In this document: positions 41,862 to 50,217 of the stretch, one piece after another
Layout of the letters: every line of letters begins with the position of its first letter
How positions within the stretch are numbered: the first letter of the stretch is position 1
Assembly: GCA_964528155.1 (NCBI GenBank)
Contig: CAZGRL010000003.1
Span: 38,545-102,544 of the forward strand
From: G001797105 sp964528155
GTDB lineage: Bacteria; Chloroflexota; Anaerolineae; Anaerolineales; E44-bin32
Direction of reading: 5' to 3'
DNA: 64,000 nt
The notes under the pieces: generated by a model
Told to the model about the DNA's origin: nothing
The model's input: the letters and a program-made list of their open reading frames with translations, nothing else
Databases searched by the model: none
Made by a program: the position numbers and the translations under genes

Positions 41862-44362
41862 AGGGCATTCAGAGCGCGCCTCCCCGTTCCTTCAACCGAT
41901 CGCGATTGTCGCCGCTGGTCGCCTCGCTGCTCCTCACAGCGTGCTCTTTGATCGCCTCTCCAACCTCGATGAACACCTCGCCTCCCGAGGCGAGCCAGGT
42001 TGCCCCTTCCGGGACCGTCGATCTAAATCTCACTGTTTCACCTCCAGCCGGTACGCCTACCGATGCCCGCGTCGTGCTGGTATTGGTCGACGAAGTCAGC
42101 GGACTGCCATTCAACAGGCAAGAGGTCCTGATGCAACCGCAACCCGACGGCAGGTGGCAGGTAGCCGTCAACCGGCCCGTGGACTCCGTGCTCCACTACA
42201 AGTACGCGGTTCGAGGGAGCGTGAACGCAGATGAAGTCAACACTCGGGGTGGCGTCATCCGTTACCGAACGCTTTGGCTGCCTTCGGCCATCACCGTCGA
42301 TGACCTGGTCGCCGCTTGGGCTGGCAGTACGTATTCCGGCCCGACCGGACGCATCGTTGGCACGGTGGTCGACTCCAATTCGGGCGGGCCGTTACAGGAA
42401 GTCATCGTCAGCGCGGCAGGCGTCTCGGCGTTCACCGACGGACAGGGGGAGTTTCGCCTGGATGGCCTTGAACCTGGTCTATATACGCTGACCGCTGTCA
42501 GCGCGGACGGTTCTACGGTTCCCTTCCAACAGGGGGCCGTGGTCGCAGCGGAAAGTGCTACCCCCGTTCGCCTTGCGCTGCACCCGGCCGTGCCCGTGCA
42601 AGTAACCTTCGAAGTCGAGATCCCGGCGGACACACCCTCCGGGATGCCCTTGCGAATGGCCGGGAACCTTCGCCAATTCGGTGACCGTTTCGCCGACATT
42701 CCCGGCGAGACGGGCGGCACCATCGGCAGTATGCCGACGCTGGTCCAGGTCGACGCGAGTCACTACATCCTGATCGCTGATCTGTTTTCTGGCACTGACT
42801 TCCACTACAAGTACACACTCGGGGACGGACTGTGGAATGCCGAGCGCGATGAGCAGGGTTTTCTGACCACACGTCAACTGATCATCCCTGAGGAGGATAC
42901 GGTGACCCAGGATGTGGTCGTATCCTGGTCGACTCCAGGAATAGGGCCGGTGACCTTCAATACCCACGTGTCCAACTCGGACGCGCGGGATCTGTCGCTG
43001 GGATTGCAGTTCATGCCGTCAGATGGGTTTCAACCCCTCCCTATGTCGCCAAGTGGTGAGGGCTCCTGGTCCTATGTCCTGTATGGCCCTTTGGATGTCC
43101 AAGGACCACTGGCCTACCGGTATTGCCGAATGGCGGACTGCTCCCGAGTGGAACCGGGTGGGACAGGCGAGTTGGCCACACAGCCCCGGGGCGTCAGCCC
43201 CTCGACCGATCCGTCCGAAGTGAACGATGATGTCACGTCATGGGTATGGCAGGCAGGGCAGTCTCCGTTGCCGGACATACCGACAGCGGAGATCGAGCCT
43301 CGCCCGGGTTTCGAGGCGGGCGTGGAGCTGCAGCCAGATCCCGATCCGAACTCGATCGCCCTCATGGACGCGACCCTGGGTGAGATCGCTGATGGTGGCG
43401 CCAACGCGGTCACACTTACGCCGACCTGGGAGCTCAGTCCGCCCAATCAATCGCCGATGATGGCTTTCGATCCGAGTGATGCACTGTTCGCAAGTGAGAT
43501 CGAGGCGGAAATGGCCGTCGCGCACAGTCTCGGGCTCGAGGTCACTATTCGGCCGATCCTTTCGGCTCCCGGTGGTGATATTGGCCAGTGGTGGCAAGAC
43601 TCCGCGCGGGATACGCCATGGTGGAAAGCGTGGTTCGAGGACTATCGCAGCTTCCTGCTGACCTATGCTCGGGTTACAGCCGATGGTGGTGCCGAAAAGC
43701 TCATCATCAGTGGATCTGAACTGGCGCCGGCATTTCCCCAAGGCGTATTGCAGGACGGATCGCTCGCCGGCGTGCCACCCGATGCGGAAAACCACTGGCT
43801 TGAGATCATCGACGATGTGCGAGCCGCCTTCCCCGGGACCGTCGTCTTGGAACTGGAACTCGCTGACGGTCTGCAGCCGCCTCCAGCGTTTGTCGATGCG
43901 GTCGACCAGATTCAGATCTACTGGCATCCAACGCTCGCGGCGCAAGGAGGAAGATCCTTCGACAGTTTCCGGGCGGAGGCCGGACGCTGGATGGACCAGG
44001 CCGTTATCGGGGAGCCCCGGCTGGCCGACAAGCCACTCATCCTGAGCGTGGAATACCCGTCCGTCGAAGGAGGGACCGACGGATGTGTCCGAAATCCGAG
44101 CGGCGACTGCTATTTGGCGTCTGCCTTCGCCATGGGGGCAATCCCCGACCCAGCTCTCCCCCTCGATCTGGAATCCCAGGCGCTGGCATACAGCGCGGTA
44201 CTCATGGAAGCCTACAGCAGGTCCCAGTTCAGTGGGTTCTACGCCCGCGGCTACAACCCATCTGCCGCCTTGCAGGACCTCTCCACTTCCGTGCGCGGCA
44301 AGCCAGCTCAAGTTGTATTGTGGTATTGGTTCTCACGCATCAGCGGTAAGGTTGCACCGTGA
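41858..44362 (+). CDS. Large lipoprotein with carbohydrate-binding-type modules and glycoside-hydrolase-like C-terminus
   Basis: About 834 residues from TTG 41858; a GTG at 41822 is an alternative. A signal with lipobox LTAC is near residue 30. Then come immunoglobulin-like/CBM20-type modules (two copies of a FHYKYTLGDG or LHYKYAVRGS strand pattern), between them a carboxypeptidase-regulatory-like domain (GRIVGTVVDSNSGGPLQEVIVSAAG, then FRLDGLEPGLYTL). The last 330 residues resemble a TIM-barrel glycoside hydrolase of the GH113 or related type (SLGLEVTIRPILSAPGG, WWKAWFEDYRSFLLTYARV, GSELAPAF with the Glu of the typical SGSE motif, VVLELEL). Likely a surface polysaccharide-acting enzyme, but the substrate is inference. 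Confidence 0.72.
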   Translation: MKGIQSAPPRSFNRSRLSPLVASLLLTACSLIASPTSMNTSPPEASQVAPSGTVDLNLTVSPPAGTPTDARVVLVLVDEVSGLPFNRQEVLMQPQPDGRWQVAVNRPVDSVLHYKYAVRGSVNADEVNTRGGVIRYRTLWLPSAITVDDLVAAWAGSTYSGPTGRIVGTVVDSNSGGPLQEVIVSAAGVSAFTDGQGEFRLDGLEPGLYTLTAVSADGSTVPFQQGAVVAAESATPVRLALHPAVPVQVTFEVEIPADTPSGMPLRMAGNLRQFGDRFADIPGETGGTIGSMPTLVQVDASHYILIADLFSGTDFHYKYTLGDGLWNAERDEQGFLTTRQLIIPEEDTVTQDVVVSWSTPGIGPVTFNTHVSNSDARDLSLGLQFMPSDGFQPLPMSPSGEGSWSYVLYGPLDVQGPLAYRYCRMADCSRVEPGGTGELATQPRGVSPSTDPSEVNDDVTSWVWQAGQSPLPDIPTAEIEPRPGFEAGVELQPDPDPNSIALMDATLGEIADGGANAVTLTPTWELSPPNQSPMMAFDPSDALFASEIEAEMAVAHSLGLEVTIRPILSAPGGDIGQWWQDSARDTPWWKAWFEDYRSFLLTYARVTADGGAEKLIISGSELAPAFPQGVLQDGSLAGVPPDAENHWLEIIDDVRAAFPGTVVLELELADGLQPPPAFVDAVDQIQIYWHPTLAAQGGRSFDSFRAEAGRWMDQAVIGEPRLADKPLILSVEYPSVEGGTDGCVRNPSGDCYLASAFAMGAIPDPALPLDLESQALAYSAVLMEAYSRSQFSGFYARGYNPSAALQDLSTSVRGKPAQVVLWYWFSRISGKVAP

Positions 44363-44392
44363 ATCACGTGGTGCTCGATTGATCCGGAGGTA

Positions 44393-46360
44393 ATGATGAG
44401 CGCCGAGCTTAACTTCGGCGGGGAAATCGTCTGGCGGCCGAGCCCGGAAATCGTCGAGCGGGCGAACCTCACGCGTTTCATGCGCACGCACGACATCGAG
44501 TCTTTCGATGTGCTGCTCAAACGGTCGGCGCGCGACGTTGCGTGGTTCACCGGAGCCGTCATCGATTTCCTGGGCGTGCGCTTTCGCACGCCATATGACC
44601 GTATCGTCGATCTGTCGCGAGGGATCGCCTGGCCCCGATGGTGTCCCGGTGCCGTGATGAATATCACCGACAGCTGCCTCGACAATCACCTCGACACGAA
44701 CACCGCTCAGAATTTGGCGCTCATCTGGGAGAGTGAGGAGGGCGCATCGGTCGAGCTCACCTATGCCGAACTCACGCGAGAGGTCAACCTTACGGCGAAC
44801 GCGCTGCGCGCGCTCGGCCTGGGCAAAGGCGACTCGATCGGCCTATTCATGCCAATGGCGCCGGAGGTCGTGATTGCGCTGCTGGCGATCGCCAGGATTG
44901 GCGCCGTCATCCTCCCCTTGTTCTCGGGCTATGGCGCCGGGGCAGTCGCCAGCCGGCTGGCCGATGCCGGGGCGCGTGCCCTGATCACAGTCGACGGCTT
45001 TTTCCGGCGCGGCCGGATTGTGCCCATGAAGCAGATTGCCGATTCGGCGGCGGCGAGAGTTCCGAGCCTCGAGCACATGATCGTGCTTCGGCGGACCAGC
45101 GTCGAGGTGGGCATGCAGCCCGGTCGCGATCATTGGTGGCACGAGATCATCAGAGCGCAGTCGGACGAAGCGGAAACCGAGGCGACGTCGGCCGAAGACC
45201 TGCTGATGATCATCTACACATCCGGAACAACCGGCCGCCCCAAGGGCGCCGTCCACACTCACTGCGGCTTCCCGATCAAGGCCGCCCAGGACATGGCTTT
45301 CGGGATGGACGTTCACTCCGGCGATCGGATTCACTGGATGACGGACATGGGCTGGATGATGGGGCCGTGGTTGGTCTTCGGCGCGCTGTTGCTTGGGGCG
45401 ACGTGTGTCATCTACGATGGCGCCCCGGATCATCCCGGGCCGGATCGTGTCTGGCAGCTTGTGGAGAGCCACCGTATCAACAGCCTGGGAGTATCACCGA
45501 CCTTCATTCGCGCGCTGATCGCACACGGCGAAGAGCCGGTGAAGCGCCACGACTTGTCTTCGCTGCGCCTCTTCGGCTCCACCGGCGAGCCGTGGAACCC
45601 CCAACCCTGGATGTGGCTCTTCGACGTCGTCGGCGAACGCCGGCGCCCGATCATCAACTACTCCGGCGGGACCGAAATCTCAGGCGGGATCCTGATGGGG
45701 AACCCAATCCTGCCCTTGAAGCCGTGCGCCTTCTCGGCCCCTTGCCCGGGGATCGCCGCCGATGTGTTCGATGAGAACGGTCAGCCGATCCGCGGCGAGG
45801 TCGGTGAATTGGTGATCAAAGCACCCTGGATCGGGATGACCCGCGGATTCTGGAAGGACCCGGAGCGATATGAGCGCACATATTGGTCGCGCTGGCCCGG
45901 CGTCTGGGTCCACGGTGACTGGGCCGCCGTCGACAACGATGGGATGTGGTACATCTTCGGACGATCCGATGACACGATCAAAGTCGCCGGGAAGCGACTC
46001 GGTCCGGCCGAAATCGAGTCCGTCCTGGTTGAGCATTCGGCAGTCATCGAAGCGGCGGCGATCGCCATCCCTGACCCGATCAAGGGGGGCGCCCTGGTGT
46101 GCTTCTGCGTCCTGGCGGGAGAGCGTGATGCCTCCGGCCTTGAGGCGGAGCTGATTGAGCTGGTAGCGGGGGAGTTGGGGAAGCCTCTCGCGCCGCGTGC
46201 GGTTCACTTCGTGGCGGACCTGCCGAAGACCCGCAACGCCAAGGTGATGCGGCGTATCCTTCGAGCCGCCTTCCTCGGAGAAGACCCGGGCGATACGTCG
46301 TCGCTTGTTAATCCCGAGTCGTTGGAGGCGATCCGGCGCATCCGGCAGGCGCAGTCCTAG
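44393..46360 (+). CDS. Acyl-CoA synthetase (AMP-forming), acetyl-CoA-synthetase-like
   Basis: Adenylate-forming enzyme of 655 residues that activates a carboxylic acid with ATP and CoA. An ACAS_N-type region occupies about 20-110. The P-loop is MIIYTSGTTGRPKGAVHTH near residues 271-289, then WMTDMGWMMGPW, the adenine motif NYSGGTEISGGI near 422-433, the hinge GRSDDTIKVAGKRLGPAEIE near 523-542 and the C-terminal catalytic Lys in KTRNAKVMRRILR. The GGAGG site precedes ATG 44393 (a second ATG follows at 44396). The acid is uncertain: short to medium chain by general resemblance. It probably supplies CoA esters to the thiolase-like/DUF35 pair and the acyl-CoA dehydrogenase nearby. Confidence 0.9.
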   Translation: MMSAELNFGGEIVWRPSPEIVERANLTRFMRTHDIESFDVLLKRSARDVAWFTGAVIDFLGVRFRTPYDRIVDLSRGIAWPRWCPGAVMNITDSCLDNHLDTNTAQNLALIWESEEGASVELTYAELTREVNLTANALRALGLGKGDSIGLFMPMAPEVVIALLAIARIGAVILPLFSGYGAGAVASRLADAGARALITVDGFFRRGRIVPMKQIADSAAARVPSLEHMIVLRRTSVEVGMQPGRDHWWHEIIRAQSDEAETEATSAEDLLMIIYTSGTTGRPKGAVHTHCGFPIKAAQDMAFGMDVHSGDRIHWMTDMGWMMGPWLVFGALLLGATCVIYDGAPDHPGPDRVWQLVESHRINSLGVSPTFIRALIAHGEEPVKRHDLSSLRLFGSTGEPWNPQPWMWLFDVVGERRRPIINYSGGTEISGGILMGNPILPLKPCAFSAPCPGIAADVFDENGQPIRGEVGELVIKAPWIGMTRGFWKDPERYERTYWSRWPGVWVHGDWAAVDNDGMWYIFGRSDDTIKVAGKRLGPAEIESVLVEHSAVIEAAAIAIPDPIKGGALVCFCVLAGERDASGLEAELIELVAGELGKPLAPRAVHFVADLPKTRNAKVMRRILRAAFLGEDPGDTSSLVNPESLEAIRRIRQAQS

Positions 46361-46752
46361 ATGTCTGGCCTTGTGTGTCTGATTACCCGCCTCACCCCCC
46401 TGCCCCCTCTCCGCCTGGGATCCTGGCGACGCCCCAGGTGATGTTCAAGTGAAGGTGTGGGAGCGGCTTCGCCGCTCCCACACCTTCACTTGAACATCCG
46501 TCCCCCGGGCGGGATCGGTGGTGGAGGACGAGCGGGAGATCCTTCCCTTGGTCTCGTGAACGAGTGAGGTTCGACACCTGATGGCACGCTGCCAGAAGTG
46601 GTAGGTTGATGGTGTTGGTGATCATGACGGAAGACCGGGGACGGGGGACGGGACAAGCCGGCGGGGCACCGAAGGATGGTTATCCGGTCGTCGGTCCCCG
46701 GTCGTCGGTCATGGCTGGGCTCGCCCAAGTCACAATCTAGCGAGAGGCAAAC
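46361..46752. other. Intergenic region with hairpin E and GGGGAC/GTCGTCGGTC repeats
   Basis: The 392-base gap between acyl-CoA synthetase and dehydrogenase genes. It contains the long hairpin at 46440-46498 and, at 46633-46710, runs of ACGGGGGACGGG words followed by two copies of CGGTCGTCGGTC. No gene. A ribosome-binding site GAGAGG lies right before the next gene. Confidence 0.55.
46440..46498. repeat. Long perfect hairpin E (28-bp stem, 3-nt loop)
   Basis: Arms 46440-46467 and 46471-46498 pair without mismatch around the loop TTC; the closing GGC/GCC and the GTGAAGG core are shared with hairpins A, C and F, while other stem positions vary by paired changes. Confidence 0.85.
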
Positions 46753-47904
46753 ATGGACTTCGAACTGAATGACGAGCAACGCATGTGGCGCCAAGCCGTC
46801 CACGACTTCTGCGCCAAAGAAGTCGCGCCATTGGCTGCCCAAATGGACTCTTCCGGTGAGCTTGACCCAGGTCTTCTGGAGAAACTGGCGCCCCTCGGAT
46901 TGCTTGGGCTCAATGTGCCGGAGGCGTACGGCGGCGCCGGTGTGGACGCCATCAGCACCGCAATTGCCATCGAGGAGCTCGGGTGGGCCTCGGGCAGCCT
47001 GGCCCTCTCCGTATCCGCTCACAACGGCCTTGCCTCTGCGCCGATTGCCCTCTTCGGAAGCGAGGAGCAGAAGCAGCGTTGGCTGCCGATCCTGACTGGA
47101 GGCGAACACGGGCTGGGGTCGCTGGCCCTCACTGAGCCGGGGGGTGGGTCGGATCTGGTCGGGGCCGTGCAGACGCGCGCCGAGCTCGACGGTAATCAGT
47201 GGAGGATCAACGGGAGCAAGGCCTGGATCACCAACGCCAGCCTGGCGCCGCTGATCGTCACCTTGTGCCGGACGGACGCCGGCGGCGGATCGCGGTCGCT
47301 CAGCTTGATCGTCGTCCCAACGGACACGCCCGGCCTTGCCATACATCCGGCCGAGAAGAAGATGGGTGTACGCGGCTCACCGTCGCACGCGTTGAGCTTC
47401 GAAGATGTGCAGGTCCCGAAGGATCACATCCTGGGTGAGCCGGGAAGAGGTCTGTATCAGACCCTCGAAGTCCTCGACGGGGGGCGAATCGGAATCGGCG
47501 CGTTGTCCGTCGGCCTGGGTCGCGCCGCGCTGGAAGTGGCCTCCACCTATGCTCGTGAGCGTGAGGCATTCGGGCAAGCGCTGGCCATCCATGCCACTAT
47601 TCAGACGATGATCGCCGACGCCGCGACCCAGATCGATGCCTCGCGGCTGATGATCTACCGGGCAGCGTGGCTGAAGGACGCCGGTCTTCCGTATACGCGT
47701 GAGGCGGCCATGGGGAAGCTGATGGCGACGGAGGCTGCAGAGCGGGTTTGCCGGGATGCGATCCAGATCCTCGGCGCCTATGGCTACAGCAGTGAGTACC
47801 CGGTCGAGCGCTTCTATCGCGATGCGCGCGCCATGACGATCGGCGAGGGGACGAGCGAAGTGCAACGGATGGTCATCGCCAGGAGAGTGCTGGGGCTGTC
47901 GTGA
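46753..47904 (+). CDS. Acyl-CoA dehydrogenase
   Basis: FAD enzyme that makes the alpha-beta double bond in acyl-CoAs. The 383 residues have the normal short ACAD length and order: an N-terminal helical domain with VPEAYGGAGVDAIS near 56-69, GSLALTEPGGGSDL (FAD and substrate, 119-132), WITNAS near 159-164 and the C-terminal catalytic-base region FYRDARAMTIGEGTSEVQRMVIAR near 354-377 with Glu in GEGTSE. The chain-length preference is unknown. An electron-transfer flavoprotein partner is not in the window. With the synthetase and thiolase-like genes it suggests an acyl-chain degradation route. Confidence 0.93.
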   Translation: MDFELNDEQRMWRQAVHDFCAKEVAPLAAQMDSSGELDPGLLEKLAPLGLLGLNVPEAYGGAGVDAISTAIAIEELGWASGSLALSVSAHNGLASAPIALFGSEEQKQRWLPILTGGEHGLGSLALTEPGGGSDLVGAVQTRAELDGNQWRINGSKAWITNASLAPLIVTLCRTDAGGGSRSLSLIVVPTDTPGLAIHPAEKKMGVRGSPSHALSFEDVQVPKDHILGEPGRGLYQTLEVLDGGRIGIGALSVGLGRAALEVASTYAREREAFGQALAIHATIQTMIADAATQIDASRLMIYRAAWLKDAGLPYTREAAMGKLMATEAAERVCRDAIQILGAYGYSSEYPVERFYRDARAMTIGEGTSEVQRMVIARRVLGLS

Positions 47905-47920
47905 ACACGCGAACCCGGCT

Positions 47921-48490
47921 TTATCCGCCTACAGCTTGAAGGGCTTCCTGCAAATCCGATTCCTGGACGAACCCAATCCATTGGCGCAGGACCGTGCCTT
48001 CTCCATCGAGCAAGAAGATGTGAGGCTGATACTGATATCCGAGGGCTCGCTTGAAGGGCGCCGTCTGCGGATCATCGATGTCCAGGTAGACAAAGCCGAT
48101 CTTGCTCCCCCACTGCTGCTCCAGCCCGTGCACGACGGGCGCCATAGCCTGGCAGGTCGGTCACCAGAACGCGAAGAACTCGACCAGTTGCGGCTTGCCG
48201 GAGGCGAGTACGACGCTCCCCGGATCCGTGGCATGCAGCCCCTTGCGGACAGTCGGAGTCGGCTCCGGCGGGGCCAGACTCGCCTCGGAAGGGGTCACAA
48301 TCGGACTTGGGGCAGCCTCGGTCGGGGGGACCAGAGGCAAAGGCGTGGCCGTGTCCGGAGGCGGTTGCTGAACCTGGGTGCTCGGCGGCGGGCTCGCCAA
48401 GCCAGGCGAGCAACCGATGAGCACCAGCGCAGCCAGGACCATGAGACCCGAACGGGTCCAGGTAGGATGAGGCCAGAGGTGTCGTGTCAT
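47921..48490 (-). CDS. Thioredoxin-like (TlpA-type) lipoprotein with in-frame UGA in the CxxC position (putative selenoprotein)
   Basis: Read as one frame of 189 residues. An N-terminal signal ends in a lipobox LIGC near residue 27, and a Pro/Thr/Ser-rich linker of about 50 residues follows. The thioredoxin domain begins GKPQLVEFFAFW. At codon 110 stands TGA (48161-48163), followed in frame by PTCQAMAPVV, so the redox motif is U-P-T-C. The rest is regular thioredoxin fold (IGFVYLDIDDP, cis-proline YQPHIFLLDGEG) ending at 47921. A 6-bp hairpin 20 bases after the UGA fits a bacterial SECIS element. Sec in place of the first Cys of CxxC is a known selenoprotein pattern. It would act outside the membrane as a reductase or thiol-exchange protein. 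Confidence 0.75.
48124..48140 (-). promoter_or_regulatory. SECIS-like hairpin after the UGA of the thioredoxin-like gene
   Basis: On the mRNA, GCCCGU pairs with ACGGGC around the loop CGUGC. The loop begins 26 nucleotides after the UGA and has G as its second base, within the limits described for bacterial SECIS elements. Confidence 0.5.
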
Positions 48491-48665
48491 TCAAGCTTGC
48501 CCTCGATACAGAACCCTCTCCCCAAGGACGGCCCTGCGCTGAAGTTTCCAACATGACGAGCCTACCAACCAGGGATTACCGAAAGATTACGGTTGACGCA
48601 GCCCTGGGTGGGATGAGAAGATACGCCTCGCCTATAATCAGGGCTGTGCCGATCCAGAGGTCCGA

Positions 48666-50198
48666 ATGACACGCAAGCTTGTGGAATGCGTACCCAACTT
48701 CTCCGAAGGTCGACGCGTCGAGGTGGTCGATGCACTGGCTGGAGTCGTGGGGAGGACCCCGGGCGTCTACCTGCTCGATCGGCATTCCGACGCCGACCAC
48801 AACCGATCGGTCCTCACCTTCGCCGGCGAGCCACAGGCAGTCAGCGATGCGGCCTTCAAGGCAATCGCCCTGGCGGCGCAGAAGATCGACCTGGACAAGC
48901 ATACGGGGGAACATCCCCGCATCGGCGCAACCGACGTGGTCCCCTTCGTCCCGCTCGGCGATACCACAATGGACGAATGCGTCGAATTGGCGCGCCGACT
49001 TGGGCGGCGCGTCGGTGACGAACTGGGAATCCCGGTTTATCTGTATGAGGCCGCCGCCACTCGCCCGGATCGGGTGAATCTGGCAGACATTCGCCGGGGG
49101 GAGTACGAAGCGCTGAAGCAATCGATCGCCTCCGATCCGGATCGCCGACCCGACTTCGGCCCGGCCAGGATCGGCCCGGCAGGCGCCACAGTGATCGGCG
49201 CCAGGCAGTTCCTGATCGCTTTCAACGTTTACCTGGCGACGGATGACGTGTCGATCGCCAAGGCGATCGCCAAGGCTGTCCGTACATCGTCGGGCGGTCT
49301 GCCATCCGTCAAGGCGCTCGGTTTGCTGGTCGAGGGGCTGGCACAGGTCTCGATGAATCTCACCGACTTCACGCAGACCTCTGTGCCACGTGTGGTCGAA
49401 GCCATACGACAAGAGGCCGTCCGGCGAGGCACGTCGATCCATCACTCCGAACTCGTCGGTCTGATCCCTCAGGCAGCCATCGTCGAAACAGCCCGCTGGT
49501 ACTTGCAGCTCGATCGGTTCGCTTCCGAGCAGGTGCTCGAGACAAAGTTGTACGACGCGCTGGCGACACAAGCCGAAGACGAGAAGTCGTTCCTGGAGCA
49601 ACTGGCGGAGGGAACACCGACTCCCGGCGGCGGATCCGCCGCGGCCCAGGCTGGGACAATGGCTGCAGCTCTCGTCTCCATGGTGGCTCGCCTGACCGTG
49701 GGGAAGAAGAAATATGCCGAGGTTGAAAGCCGTGTGCAGCAGATCATCGAACAATCCGAGGCCATGCGGAGTGAGCTATCGGAGGCCGTGGCGGCGGACG
49801 CGCACGCGTTCGACGGCGTGATGCAGGCCATGCGCATGCCGCACGATTCGCCCGAGGAAGAGGCGGCCAGGGCTGAAGCCATGGAGCGGGCGATGCACCA
49901 GGCGGCCGCCGTACCGTTGGAAGTCGCCCGACGGGCGAGGAAGCTCATCGACCTCGCCGCGGAATTGGCCGAGATTGGAAACGTCAATGCCATTACCGAC
50001 GCCGCTTCCGGCGCGGCGATGGCGCGGGCCGCCCTGCGTGCGGCAAGCCTCAATGTCAAGATCAACGCTTCTGGGATTTCCGATCAGGTAGCCGCCCGCA
50101 CGTGGCTCAGCCAACTGACGGAGTTGGAGCATCAGGCTTTCGCCGCCGAAGCCCGCCTCCACGAGGCGCTACGCCAGAGGGCCAATCTCGAGCTGTAA
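48666..50198 (+). CDS. Bifunctional glutamate formiminotransferase/formimino-THF cyclodeaminase
   Basis: Fusion of 510 residues. Residues 1-300 are formiminotransferase (ECVPNFSEGRR at the start, HRSDADHNRSVLTFAG-type His, GEHPRIGATDVVPFVPL near 80-96). Residues 320-505 are the cyclodeaminase (SFLEQLAEGTPTPGGGSAAAQAGTMAAALVSMVARLT, then the helical NVNAITDAASGAAMARAAL). It passes the formimino group of formiminoglutamate, or in purine fermenters formiminoglycine, to THF and makes methenyl-THF plus ammonia. No histidine-degradation gene is adjacent. A TATAAT at 48633-48638 lies upstream with a poor -35 box. FolD at 15 kb would take the product. It is convergent with the CapA-like gene. Confidence 0.93.
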   Translation: MTRKLVECVPNFSEGRRVEVVDALAGVVGRTPGVYLLDRHSDADHNRSVLTFAGEPQAVSDAAFKAIALAAQKIDLDKHTGEHPRIGATDVVPFVPLGDTTMDECVELARRLGRRVGDELGIPVYLYEAAATRPDRVNLADIRRGEYEALKQSIASDPDRRPDFGPARIGPAGATVIGARQFLIAFNVYLATDDVSIAKAIAKAVRTSSGGLPSVKALGLLVEGLAQVSMNLTDFTQTSVPRVVEAIRQEAVRRGTSIHHSELVGLIPQAAIVETARWYLQLDRFASEQVLETKLYDALATQAEDEKSFLEQLAEGTPTPGGGSAAAQAGTMAAALVSMVARLTVGKKKYAEVESRVQQIIEQSEAMRSELSEAVAADAHAFDGVMQAMRMPHDSPEEEAARAEAMERAMHQAAAVPLEVARRARKLIDLAAELAEIGNVNAITDAASGAAMARAALRAASLNVKINASGISDQVAARTWLSQLTELEHQAFAAEARLHEALRQRANLEL

Positions 50199-50217
50199 CC
50201 CCCTTCAAAGCGACGCC

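Noticed and set aside
48576..49754. Open frame of 392 codons on the minus strand
   Set aside because: Antisense to the well-supported FTCD gene.
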